64,000 nucleotides of DNA from Desulfuromonas versatilis (GTDB lineage Bacteria; Desulfobacterota; Desulfuromonadia; Desulfuromonadales; NIT-T3), in assembly GCF_019704135.1 (NCBI RefSeq), contig NZ_AP024355.1, positions 930,001 through 994,000 on the forward strand, written 5' to 3'. Below are positions 53,031 through 61,714 of the stretch, piece by piece. The notes under the pieces are model-generated. The model saw nothing but the letters and a program-made list of their open reading frames with translations, was not told the origin of the DNA and did not search any database. The translations under genes were made by a program, and so were the position numbers. Within the stretch, counting starts at the first letter, position 1. Each line of letters begins with the position of its first letter.

Positions 53031-53038
<8 letters not shown>
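52250..53038 (+). CDS. livG: Branched-chain amino acid ABC transporter ATPase LivG
   Basis: The protein has 262 residues. Walker A GPNGAGKTTFFNC, signature LPYGAQRRLEIARAM and Walker B LLLLDEPAAGMNP are present, with the LivG-type FQNIRLFPAMTVLENVMIG block. It overlaps livF by eight bases. Confidence 0.94.
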
Positions 53039-53738
<700 letters not shown>

Positions 53739-53762
53739 GAAAGAATACCCCCGCATGATCCA

Positions 53763-53803
53763 GACAAAAGCCAGCCGCATTAGCGGCTGGCTTTTGTCGT
53801 TTT
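53763..53803 (+). terminator. Terminator of the liv operon
   Basis: Perfect 16-base stem (GACAAAAGCCAGCCGC / GCGGCTGGCTTTTGTC) with loop ATTA, followed by G and five Ts. Confidence 0.93.
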
Positions 53804-53824
53804 TATTTGGTTATACTTATTCCC

Positions 53825-56152
53825 ATGTGCGCAGTTTCACCAAATACCCCGGGCGCGCCAGGAGGGCCGAAGCTGGGCCTGCGCGGGCGGATGGTGCTGG
53901 CCTTCATGGCGCTCGCCCTGCTGCCGCTGTTGGCTCTCGATCTGCTGGTGGCCTACCGCAGCGAAGAGATCCTCGGACGCCGGGTCGCCCAGGAGCTCCA
54001 GGTCGAAGTGGAGACCGGAGCCGAGGCCCTCGAGGTCTATCTCGCCGGCATCCGGCGCGATCTGCTCGCCCTGGCCCGGTTTCTTGAACGGCGCCTGGAG
54101 CCGCGGGCCGAAGCTCCGGGATGGGAGGAGGTGCAGGAGGAGTTCTATCGGGTACTGCAGGCCGAGAACGCCTATTACCAGGTGCGCTACCTGGACAGCC
54201 GGGGCATGGAGCGGATCCGGGTGAACAATCTGGCCGGCCGCCTGGTGCAGGTGCCGGAAAGCGAACTGCAGGACAAGGCCGATCGCTATTACTGGCGCGA
54301 AGCCATGCAGACCGCCCCCGGAGAGGTGTACCTTTCTCACCTCGACGCCAACATCGAGTACGGCGTCCCGGAGGACCCGCTGCGCCTGGTGGTGCGGCTA
54401 GCTACGGTGGTGGCCGATGGCGCCGGGCGGAAGCGCGGGGTGGTGATCATCAACGTCTTTGGCGACCAGCTGCTGCGCGCGCTGACCCCCCTGCGCGCCG
54501 GATCTGGCACCCGGGTGATTCTGCTCGGGGACAACCGCCGCTTCGTCGAGATGAGCCGCAGCGCTACAAACCTGCAGTTTGTCTCCGGGCGCCAGGAAAT
54601 CCTCGAAGCGGAATTGGGGGCAGCGCTGGCCGAAGGGTCGAGCCTCGGGGGGAACGGGGCCAGCATCGGCCGGGAGCGTCTGGTGGCCGAAGCCGCGGTC
54701 CACCCAGGGATGGACCGGCAGTGGCGGCTGTTGAAGATCGTCCCGGGTGAACAGCTGTTTTCGGAGATCACCGGGCTGCGCCGAACCCTGGCCTTTTTCG
54801 GTCTGCTGATCGGCCTGGGCGCCGCCCTGCTGGCACTTGCTGCCGCCCGGCAATTCAGCCGGCCGATCCGGCGACTCTCCCGCTACGCCCTGCGGGTGGC
54901 CGAGGGCGATTTCAGCTCACCGCCGGCCATAGGCTCCCGGGACGAACTCGGCAGGCTGGCGGGGTCACTCGCGGAAATGGGCCGCTCGCTCGCCGAATCT
55001 CGGGACCGGCTGGTTGACTGGAACCTCAGCCTGCAGCAGGAGGTGGATCGAAAGGTCGCCGCGCTGCGCGAATCCGAGGAGCGCTACCGGCTGATTTTCT
55101 CCTCCGAGTCAGACGCGATCCTGATTTTCGAAGCCGAGACCCGTGCGCTGGTCGAGGCCAACCGGGCCGCCGCCGAACTCTATGGGTACGCGCTGGATGA
55201 ATTTGCCGGGCTTTGCCTGGAGGACCTGCTTTGCGATGTGGAACAGGGCCGGGCGCGGCTGGCCAGGGTCCTGGCCGGAACGCTCAGCCGAATCGAGCTG
55301 ACCTATCACCGGAAAAAGGATGGCTCGGTGTTTCCCGCCGAAGTCTCGGCGGGGACCTTCCGTTGGGGAGGGAAACTGATGCTCGTCGGCATCGTGCGCG
55401 ACATCAGCGAGCGGCTCGAGATCGACAGGATGAAGGATGAGATGCTCGCCGCGGTGAGCCACGAGATGCGCACCCCGCTGACGGCGATGATGGGCTTTGC
55501 CGAATTCATGTTGGATAATCCGGTGGCTGAGGCCGAGGCCCGTGAATACCTGGGGATTATCCTCAAGGAGACCGACCGTCTCCATGGGCTGATCGACAAC
55601 CTGCTCAGCTTTCAGCGTCTGCGGGCGGGCTATGGGGGAGATGGTTTCGCCGGGGTGTCCCTGGAACAGCTCCTCGAGGAGGTTGCCGAGCTGTTCGGGG
55701 GGCCCTCCAGCCGGCGCAAGCTGGTGCTGGACTGCCAGGAGGGGCTGCCCGCGGTTCATGGTGACGCCGAACTGCTTCGGCAGGCGGTGGGAAACCTGGT
55801 GTCCAACGCGGTCAAGTACTCCCCACCGGGAACCCGGGTCACCCTGGGGGCGCGCGCCGCCGAGGGCTGGGTTACCCTGCGGGTCGAGGATCAGGGGCAG
55901 GGGATCCCCCCGGCGGTGCGCGAGCAGATCTTTGACCGGTTCTTCCGTATCGATCGCGGGGGGAGCAAGCGCGTCGGCGGCACCGGCCTCGGCCTGCCCC
56001 TGGTCAAGGAGATCGCCCGCCTGCACGGCGGAAGGGTGCGGGTCGAGAGCAGCGAGGGGGAAGGGAGTACCTTTTTTCTTGAACTGCCGGTGGCCGGACC
56101 CGGGCGGCCGCAGCCGCAGCGCGAATCGTCCAGCGAGGCCGAATTCGCTTAG
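53825..56152 (+). CDS. Sensor histidine kinase (Cache-HAMP-PAS-HisKA-HATPase)
   Basis: The protein has 775 residues from ATG 53825, which has no clear ribosome-binding site; a shorter start at 53891 is possible. TM1 (RMVLAFMALALLPLLALDLL), a periplasmic double-Cache-like sensor (about 45-320), TM2, HAMP, PAS (ERYRLIFSSESDAILIF) and HisKA with H546 in VSHEMRTPLTAMMGF follow in order. The ATPase domain has NLVSNAVKYSPPG, EDQGQGIP and GGTGLGLPLV. No regulator gene is adjacent. Confidence 0.87.
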   Translation: MCAVSPNTPGAPGGPKLGLRGRMVLAFMALALLPLLALDLLVAYRSEEILGRRVAQELQVEVETGAEALEVYLAGIRRDLLALARFLERRLEPRAEAPGWEEVQEEFYRVLQAENAYYQVRYLDSRGMERIRVNNLAGRLVQVPESELQDKADRYYWREAMQTAPGEVYLSHLDANIEYGVPEDPLRLVVRLATVVADGAGRKRGVVIINVFGDQLLRALTPLRAGSGTRVILLGDNRRFVEMSRSATNLQFVSGRQEILEAELGAALAEGSSLGGNGASIGRERLVAEAAVHPGMDRQWRLLKIVPGEQLFSEITGLRRTLAFFGLLIGLGAALLALAAARQFSRPIRRLSRYALRVAEGDFSSPPAIGSRDELGRLAGSLAEMGRSLAESRDRLVDWNLSLQQEVDRKVAALRESEERYRLIFSSESDAILIFEAETRALVEANRAAAELYGYALDEFAGLCLEDLLCDVEQGRARLARVLAGTLSRIELTYHRKKDGSVFPAEVSAGTFRWGGKLMLVGIVRDISERLEIDRMKDEMLAAVSHEMRTPLTAMMGFAEFMLDNPVAEAEAREYLGIILKETDRLHGLIDNLLSFQRLRAGYGGDGFAGVSLEQLLEEVAELFGGPSSRRKLVLDCQEGLPAVHGDAELLRQAVGNLVSNAVKYSPPGTRVTLGARAAEGWVTLRVEDQGQGIPPAVREQIFDRFFRIDRGGSKRVGGTGLGLPLVKEIARLHGGRVRVESSEGEGSTFFLELPVAGPGRPQPQRESSSEAEFA

Positions 56153-56213
56153 CCTCTCCCTGGATTGTGGCGAGTGCCTGCGGAGGTGGGACTGGGGGGC
56201 CGTGCCTGGCGGC

Positions 56214-56633
56214 TCAGGTGAGATCGGTGCCGGTGGTGGAGGTGACCAGTTTGCCGTGCTTGACCCCCTTGGTGCCGATCAGTTCATCGGCCAGCTTGCG
56301 CACTTCGCGAGCCTTGCCCTTGACTACCACCACCTCGAGGCAGTGGTGGGCATCGAGGTGGACATGCAGCGCAGAAATGATCGCCTCGTGGTGGGAATGC
56401 TGGTGCTCGGTCAGCTTGTCGGCAAGGTCGCGGGTGTGGTGGTCGTAGACCAGGGTAACGGTCCCCACCGTCTGCTCATCCTCGCGGGCCCATTGGTCCT
56501 CGACCAGGGCCCCGCGGATCAGGTCGCGAATCGCCTCGGAGCGGTTGCCGTACCCCTTGCGGGCAATCAGCTCGTCAAAGCGCTTGAGCAGCCGATCGTC
56601 AATGGAAATTCCGAAACGAGAAAGTTCGGACAT
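56214..56633 (-). CDS. nikR: Nickel-responsive transcriptional regulator NikR
   Basis: The protein has 139 residues. The N-terminal ribbon-helix-helix begins [17 protein letters not shown]. The C-terminal metal domain keeps the nickel site: H79, H90, H92 and C98, with the same spacing as in the E. coli protein. ATG 56633 starts the domain exactly. It would repress nickel uptake genes, none of which lie in this window. It faces nrdD divergently. Confidence 0.93.
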   Translation of the reverse strand: MSELSRFGISIDDRLLKRFDELIARKGYGNRSEAIRDLIRGALVEDQWAREDEQTVGTVTLVYDHHTRDLADKLTEHQHSHHEAIISALHVHLDAHHCLEVVVVKGKAREVRKLADELIGTKGVKHGKLVTSTTGTDLT

Positions 56634-56757
56634 GGTTGCCGCCTCCGAGCCTGGGTGGGATGCCCACGTGTTTAGCACGCCCCTCCCCAAGGGTCAAGAA
56701 TATTGCGGGGCTAGCCTCGGCTGTCCACTTCCTATCCACAGCATCTCCACCGGTGGT

Positions 56758-56773
56758 TCACAAGATGTAGTGT
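56758..56773 (+). promoter_or_regulatory. NrdR box 1
   Basis: TCACAAGATGTAGTGT matches the NrdR consensus acaCwAtATaTwGtgt at 13 of 16 positions, including almost all of the core. It is paired with box 2 at a start-to-start distance of 32 bases, about three helical turns. Confidence 0.8.
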
Positions 56774-56789
56774 TTTTTCGGAAAAAAAC

Positions 56790-56805
56790 CGGCTATATCT
56801 TGTGT
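56790..56805 (+). promoter_or_regulatory. NrdR box 2
   Basis: CGGCTATATCTTGTGT matches the core of the NrdR consensus. It lies eight bases upstream of the -35. NrdR represses ribonucleotide reductase genes when dATP is plentiful. Confidence 0.8.
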
Positions 56806-56813
56806 CTTTTGCC

Positions 56814-56841
56814 TTGACACCCCAACTCACTGTGCTAAATT
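56814..56841 (+). promoter_or_regulatory. nrdD promoter
   Basis: TTGACA (56814-56819), 16-base spacer and TAAATT (56836-56841), directly after the paired NrdR boxes and about 79 bases before the nrdD ATG. Confidence 0.65.
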
Positions 56842-56919
56842 CGCCCTAATTGTGCCGGCGTTCCGCCCCCCTCGGGCGGTCCCGGAAATGCTGAACAGTT
56901 GAGAGGGAGGGTGGGAAAG

Positions 56920-58908
56920 ATGCTCGAGTTCATTCGCAAGAGGGACGGGAGGCTGGTTTCCTTCGAAGAGTCAAAGGTCACCGAGGCCATCCGCAAGGCG
57001 GTCCGGGCCGTCGGCGGCAGCGACATGGAAAAGGCCGCCTCCATCACCCGGCAGGTGGTGGGCATTCTTCAGGTCATCTACAAGGACGAGCGGGTTCCCA
57101 CGGTGGAAAACGTTCAGGACCTGGTCGAGAAGATCCTCATCGAAAATGGTCACGCCAAGGTGGCCAAAGCCTACATCCTCTACCGCAAGCAGCACGAGTC
57201 CTTGCGCAGGACTCAGGAGTTCATGAAGGAGTCGATCGAGGCGATCGATTCCTACCTCACCCAGGAGGACTGGCGGGTCAACGAAAACGCCAACATGGGC
57301 TACTCCCTGCAGGGGCTCAACAACCATATCGCCGCCAATATCACCAGCAATTACTGGCTCAACAAAATCTATCCGAGCTACATCGCTGACGCGCACCGCA
57401 ACGCCGACTTTCATATCCACGATCTGGGCATGCTCTCGGTCTACTGCTGCGGCTGGGACCTGAAGGACCTGCTGCTCAAGGGGTTCACCGGCGCCTACGG
57501 CAAGGTGCAGAGTGCCCCGGCCAGTCACTTTCGCACCGCGCTCGGCCAGGTGGTCAACTTCTTCTACACCCTGCAGGGCGAGGCGGCCGGGGCCCAGGCC
57601 TTCGCCAACTTCGACACCCTGCTGGCGCCTTTCATCCGCTACGACCGGCTCGGCTTCAAGGAAGTCAAGCAGGCGATGCAGGAGTTCATCTTTAACATGA
57701 ACGTGCCGACCCGCGTCGGCTTCCAGACCCCCTTCACCAATATCACCATGGACGTGACCCCGCCGCGCAACATGGCCGGGGAAGCCGTTATCTGCGGCGG
57801 GCGGATGATGGAGCAGACCTACGGAGAGTTCCAGGCCGAGATGGACCTCTTCAACCGGGCCTTCTGCGAGGTGATGATGGCCGGCGATGCCTCCGGGCGG
57901 ATCTTCTCCTTCCCCATCCCGACCTACAACATCACCGCCGACACCGATTGGGAAGGCGAGCGCATGCAGCCGATCTGGGAGATGACCGCCAAGTACGGCA
58001 TCCCCTATTTCAGCAACTTTATCAACTCGGATATGGACCCCGAGGATGCGCGCTCCATGTGCTGTCGGCTGCGCCTGGACAACCGCGAACTGCGCCGCCG
58101 CGGCGGCGGGCTGTTTGGCAGCAACCCGCTCACCGGGTCGATCGGCGTGGTCACTCTCAACCTGCCTCGGGCCGCCTTCCTGGCCGAAAGCGAAGAGGCT
58201 TTCTATGCCCGCATCTCGGAGCTGATGCGGCTCGCCTTCGAATCGCTGGAGATCAAGCGCAAGCAGCTCGAGCGTTTTACCGACGAAGGGCTCTATCCTT
58301 ACAGCCGCTACTACCTTGCGGGTATCCGCGAGCGCAGCGGCAACTATTGGGACAACCACTTTTCCACCATCGGCCTGCTCGGCATGAACGAGGCCTGCCT
58401 CAACCTGCTCGGCCAGGGGATCGATACGGCGGCGGGCAAGGCCTTCGCCGTCAAGGCCCTGCAGTTCATGCGCGGCCAGCTCGAGGCCTTCCAGGAGCAG
58501 ACCGGGCATCTCTACAACCTGGAGGCGACGCCCGCCGAGGGGACCAGCTTCCGGTTGGCCCGGGCCGACCGCAAGCGCTTTCCGGATATCCGCACCGCCG
58601 GTGGCGAAGAGCCCTACTACACCAATTCCACCCAGCTGCCGGTGGGGACCACTGAAGACATCTTCCAGGCCCTCACCCATCAGGACGCTCTGCAGACCCA
58701 GTACACCGGCGGCACCGTGTTCCACGGTTTTCTCGGCGAGCGCCTCGACGACTGGCGCAGCGCCCGGCTGCTGGTGAAGCGGATCGCCGAAAACTTCCAT
58801 CTTCCCTATTTCACCATCAGCCCCACTTTCACCATCTGTCCGGTGCACGGCTACATCCCCGGAGAACACTTCGCCTGCCCCCATCATCACGAGGGGAAGG
58901 CGGCCTGA
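56920..58908 (+). CDS. nrdD: Anaerobic ribonucleoside-triphosphate reductase, large part lacking the glycyl-radical tail
   Basis: Class III reductase making dNTPs without oxygen. It has 662 residues from ATG 56920 (GGGAGGG ahead). The ATP-cone is at residues 1-90 (FIRKRDGRLVSFEESKV), the catalytic barrel follows, and the active-site region SMCCRLRLDN is near 381. The protein ends CPVHGYIPGEHFACPHHHEG, inside the zinc-knuckle region, and has no glycyl-radical motif. That motif is in the next small gene, in the same frame, after TGA (58906) and TAG (58912). The break coincides with a palindromic repeat. Activity would need the two chains to assemble. Confidence 0.9.
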   Translation: MLEFIRKRDGRLVSFEESKVTEAIRKAVRAVGGSDMEKAASITRQVVGILQVIYKDERVPTVENVQDLVEKILIENGHAKVAKAYILYRKQHESLRRTQEFMKESIEAIDSYLTQEDWRVNENANMGYSLQGLNNHIAANITSNYWLNKIYPSYIADAHRNADFHIHDLGMLSVYCCGWDLKDLLLKGFTGAYGKVQSAPASHFRTALGQVVNFFYTLQGEAAGAQAFANFDTLLAPFIRYDRLGFKEVKQAMQEFIFNMNVPTRVGFQTPFTNITMDVTPPRNMAGEAVICGGRMMEQTYGEFQAEMDLFNRAFCEVMMAGDASGRIFSFPIPTYNITADTDWEGERMQPIWEMTAKYGIPYFSNFINSDMDPEDARSMCCRLRLDNRELRRRGGGLFGSNPLTGSIGVVTLNLPRAAFLAESEEAFYARISELMRLAFESLEIKRKQLERFTDEGLYPYSRYYLAGIRERSGNYWDNHFSTIGLLGMNEACLNLLGQGIDTAAGKAFAVKALQFMRGQLEAFQEQTGHLYNLEATPAEGTSFRLARADRKRFPDIRTAGGEEPYYTNSTQLPVGTTEDIFQALTHQDALQTQYTGGTVFHGFLGERLDDWRSARLLVKRIAENFHLPYFTISPTFTICPVHGYIPGEHFACPHHHEGKAA

Positions 58909-58910
58909 CG

Positions 58911-58987
58911 GTAGGGGCAGACCTGCGTGTCTGCCCTGATGGTACGGCCTGCAATGAATAAGGGCGCACACGCAGGTGCGCCCCTAC
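58911..58987. repeat. GTAGGGGC...GCCCCTAC palindromic element, copy 3, at the nrdD split
   Basis: It begins GTAGGGGCAGACCTGCGTG and ends GGTGCGCCCCTAC. It sits three bases after the nrdD stop and 14 bases before the start of the glycyl-radical gene. Its own TAG is in the nrdD reading frame. Confidence 0.9.
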
Positions 58988-59001
58988 CTGAAGGAGGCAA
59001 C

Positions 59002-59145
59002 ATGGCAACCAAATGCGATGCGAAAACCGAGGTTTACTCCCGGGTCTGCGGATTTTTCCGTCCGGTGCAGCAGTGGAACAAGGGGAAGAAGGAAGAGTTC
59101 AAGGACCGCACCGAATACGTGGTGGGCGGCAAGAGCGAAGACTGA
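59002..59145 (+). CDS. Stand-alone glycyl-radical domain of class III ribonucleotide reductase
   Basis: The 47-residue protein carries EVYSRVCGFFRPVQQWNKG, the glycyl-radical motif with radical Gly at residue 17. C5 looks like the fourth zinc-knuckle ligand missing from the large chain. AAGGAGG stands ahead of ATG, so it is translated separately. It lies between nrdD and nrdG. NrdG would generate the radical on this chain. Functionally it resembles trans-acting radical domains such as YfiD for pyruvate formate-lyase. Confidence 0.88.
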   Translation: MATKCDAKTEVYSRVCGFFRPVQQWNKGKKEEFKDRTEYVVGGKSED

Positions 59146-59148
59146 GCG

Positions 59149-59850
59149 ATGGGGGTGAAGGGGTTCCAGGGGACCAGTCTGCTCGACTACCCGGGCAAGA
59201 TCGCCTCGCTGGTCTTTTTCGGCGGCTGCAACCTGACCTGTCCGTTCTGCCATAACCCTTCGCTGGTGCTGGCACCCGGCGAACTGCCCGATTACCCGCT
59301 GACGGCGCTTCTGGAAGACCTCCGGGAGCGCCGCCGGTTTATCGACGGGGTGGTGGTGACCGGGGGCGAGCCGACCCTCGACCCCGATCTGCTGCCCCTG
59401 CTGCGGGAAATCCGGAAGCTCGACCTGCGGATCAAGATTGACACCAACGGCCTGGCTCCGCAGGTGCTGCGCCGAGCGCTTGCGGAAGGCCTGGTCGACT
59501 ACCTGGCCATGGACCTGAAAACCTCCCCCGGGCGTTATGGTGAATTGCACCGGGCCCCGGTGGCGGTGGCAGATCTGCAGGCCAGCGCAGCGATCCTGCG
59601 GGAGAGCGGGATTCAGTACGAATTTCGCACCACCTGCGTTCCCGGTTATGTCGAGGCAGAGGATATCCAGGCAATGGGCGCGTTGATCCAGGGGGCAGAG
59701 CTGTGGGTGCTGCAGCAGTTCGAGCAGGCCCACAGCCTGGACGAGGGGCTTCGCGGGGTGGAGCAGCACCCCGTTGCCAAGCTGGGGGCCCTCGCCGAGT
59801 TGGCTGGAAGCTACGTCCGGAGTCTCAAGGTTCGCGGCATCGAGCCGTAG
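59149..59850 (+). CDS. nrdG: Anaerobic ribonucleotide reductase activating protein
   Basis: Radical-SAM activase that installs the glycyl radical. It has 233 residues. The cluster motif C27-x3-C31-x2-C34 lies in GGCNLTCPFCHNP, with VVTGGEPTLD as the SAM-binding GGE block. It starts three bases after the glycyl-radical gene, so it is translationally linked to it. Confidence 0.93.
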   Translation: MGVKGFQGTSLLDYPGKIASLVFFGGCNLTCPFCHNPSLVLAPGELPDYPLTALLEDLRERRRFIDGVVVTGGEPTLDPDLLPLLREIRKLDLRIKIDTNGLAPQVLRRALAEGLVDYLAMDLKTSPGRYGELHRAPVAVADLQASAAILRESGIQYEFRTTCVPGYVEAEDIQAMGALIQGAELWVLQQFEQAHSLDEGLRGVEQHPVAKLGALAELAGSYVRSLKVRGIEP

Positions 59851-59869
59851 CGGCGGGAACCGCTGGTCG

Positions 59870-59920
59870 CCAAAACGCAAAAAGGGGAAGGCATGACGCC
59901 TTCCCCTTTTTGCGTTTTGG
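59870..59920 (+). terminator. Terminator after nrdG
   Basis: Perfect 23-base stem with loop ATGAC (59893-59897). The right arm contains a run of five Ts. The A-rich left arm makes it work towards the minus strand as well. Confidence 0.88.
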
Positions 59921-60018
59921 CTGGATTCTGTCGATCAGCGTCTGCCCTTAGCTCCGCGCGACGGACAGACCGGATTCTGGATCGTCCCCTGAACGGCCAG
60001 GGTGGGAAGCGCCGACAG

Positions 60019-61518
60019 CTAGAAGCTGTCGATGCGCAACTCGGCCCCGGAGCCGGGGCGGCCGTCGGGGGTAAGCCAGATATCATAGGGGCCGGCGGGG
60101 GCATTCAGCACCACCCGGCTGGCTTTGGAGCGCTTGCCGCGGAAGCGCACCACGCTGGAGAGTTCGGCCACCCGCTGGCCGTTTTCATAAACCTCGACAA
60201 ACAGCCGTTTAAGGGTGCTGTGCTTGATGGTGACCAGGTAGTTGCCGCCGGGCAGGATCACCTGCTGGGCGTCGTTCTCCCGCGGCGCGGTGGTCCGGGT
60301 CAGGTCGATGACCATCGGCTCGAAAGGTCCGGGGTCAGTGTCGGGGATCTGTGTAAAGTTGACGGCATTGGCCGCGTTGACCAGGCCGAAGCCGAACCAA
60401 TCGTCTCTCCCTACCGTGCCGAGGTCGGTGGCGGTTTGCTGCAGGCGGAAACGCACTTCGTCGTTGATTCGGCCGTCGTTGTTGAGATCTTCGATCCCCT
60501 TGGCTATGACCAGGGCGGCTACCCCGCTGACGTGGGGGGCGGCTTCCGAGGTGCCGGAGAACCCCATGTACCCGCCGCCGAGGTAGGTCGAGGTGATGTC
60601 CGTGCCCGGCGCGGCCAGTTCTACCTCAGGGCCGAGGCTGGAGAAGGTGGCGAACTGGTCGTCTATCTGGGTTGCGCTGACGGCGATCACCGAATCGTAG
60701 GCCGCCGGGTAGGTGACTGGCCCGCCGCCGAAGTTGCCCGCTGCGGCAACCACCAGGATGCCCGCCTGCCAGGCCTGGTCGCAGGCCTGCTGCAGGGCAG
60801 GGTCATTCACCGTGACGGCAAGGCTCAAATTGATGATGTCGACCTGGTTGTCGATGGCCCAGTCGATCCCCTGGATGACCCAGCTGACAAACCCTTGTCC
60901 GCCCCCGTCCATGACCCTGACGGCGTAAATTTCCGCGGATGGGGCGACACCCACCACCCCCTGGTCGTTGAGGGCGGCGGCGATGATCCCGGCCACGTGG
61001 GTGCCGTGACCGTTTTCGTCGTCGGGGACCGCATCGCCGAAGACGAAGTCGGTGCCGCCGGCATAAACGCCCGCCAGTTCCGGGTGGCTGGCGTCGATGC
61101 CCGAGTCGACGACGGCTATTTTGACCCTGGCGCCACCCGTGGTGGTGCCGGTGATGCCCTGCAGGTGCACAGCGCGGCTGCCGATGCGCTCCACGCCCCA
61201 GGAATTCTGGTATTCGATGGAAGCGGCCAGGGGGGCGATCATCTGCACCAGGGCATCCTCCTGGACGTAGGCGACCAGGGGGTTGTCTTTAAGTTTGGCG
61301 ATTTCCTCCTCGGGCAGGCTCGCGGCGATGACCGGAAGGCGTTTGAACTTGCGCTTGATTTTGCCCCTGCGGGCGGAAACGGCTGATTCCTCCTGGGCGC
61401 CGGGCGCCGAGCGGAAGCCGATGATGACCCTTTTCTCGGCCGCCATGGCTTCGGCGGGAATGGACATCCCCGTGCAGACCAGGGCGATGAGGGCGAGGAA
61501 CAACGGGATACTTCTCAT
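60019..61518 (-). CDS. Subtilisin-like (S8) secreted serine protease
   Basis: The protein has 499 residues with signal peptide (LFLALIALVCTGMSIPAEA), an I9-like propeptide (about 28-95) and the S8 domain. The catalytic triad is visible: Asp in VVDSGIDASHPE, His in NGHGTHVAG and Ser in SGTSEAAPHVSG (Met of the usual GTSMA is Glu). The C-terminal 120 residues look like a beta-sandwich secretion or binding domain. It probably acts outside the cell or in the periplasm. It lies downstream of the cytochrome gene on the same strand. Confidence 0.92.
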   Translation of the reverse strand: MRSIPLFLALIALVCTGMSIPAEAMAAEKRVIIGFRSAPGAQEESAVSARRGKIKRKFKRLPVIAASLPEEEIAKLKDNPLVAYVQEDALVQMIAPLAASIEYQNSWGVERIGSRAVHLQGITGTTTGGARVKIAVVDSGIDASHPELAGVYAGGTDFVFGDAVPDDENGHGTHVAGIIAAALNDQGVVGVAPSAEIYAVRVMDGGGQGFVSWVIQGIDWAIDNQVDIINLSLAVTVNDPALQQACDQAWQAGILVVAAAGNFGGGPVTYPAAYDSVIAVSATQIDDQFATFSSLGPEVELAAPGTDITSTYLGGGYMGFSGTSEAAPHVSGVAALVIAKGIEDLNNDGRINDEVRFRLQQTATDLGTVGRDDWFGFGLVNAANAVNFTQIPDTDPGPFEPMVIDLTRTTAPRENDAQQVILPGGNYLVTIKHSTLKRLFVEVYENGQRVAELSSVVRFRGKRSKASRVVLNAPAGPYDIWLTPDGRPGSGAELRIDSF

Positions 61519-61624
61519 AGCGTGCTACTCCAGAACCGACAGGAAGCCGGGCGCTCCCGGGGCCAAGCCCGGGTGGTCCATAGATTGCTGCCGGAGGTGA
61601 AGAGGGAAGATCGGAAAAGAACAA

Positions 61625-61650
61625 GGGGGGCCTGCCTCGGCAGGCCCCCC
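61625..61650 (-). terminator. Terminator hairpin downstream of the cytochrome gene
   Basis: Stem GGGGGGCCTGCC / GGCAGGCCCCCC followed on the minus strand by TTGTTCTTTT. A second hairpin (12-base arms, 61674-61698) lies between it and the cytochrome stop. Confidence 0.75.
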
Positions 61651-61714
61651 TGCCCGTGTTGCTGCGGAGGAATGCGTTCCGGTCAGTGACCGGAACGCCT
61701 CCGGTTGGGGTGAA

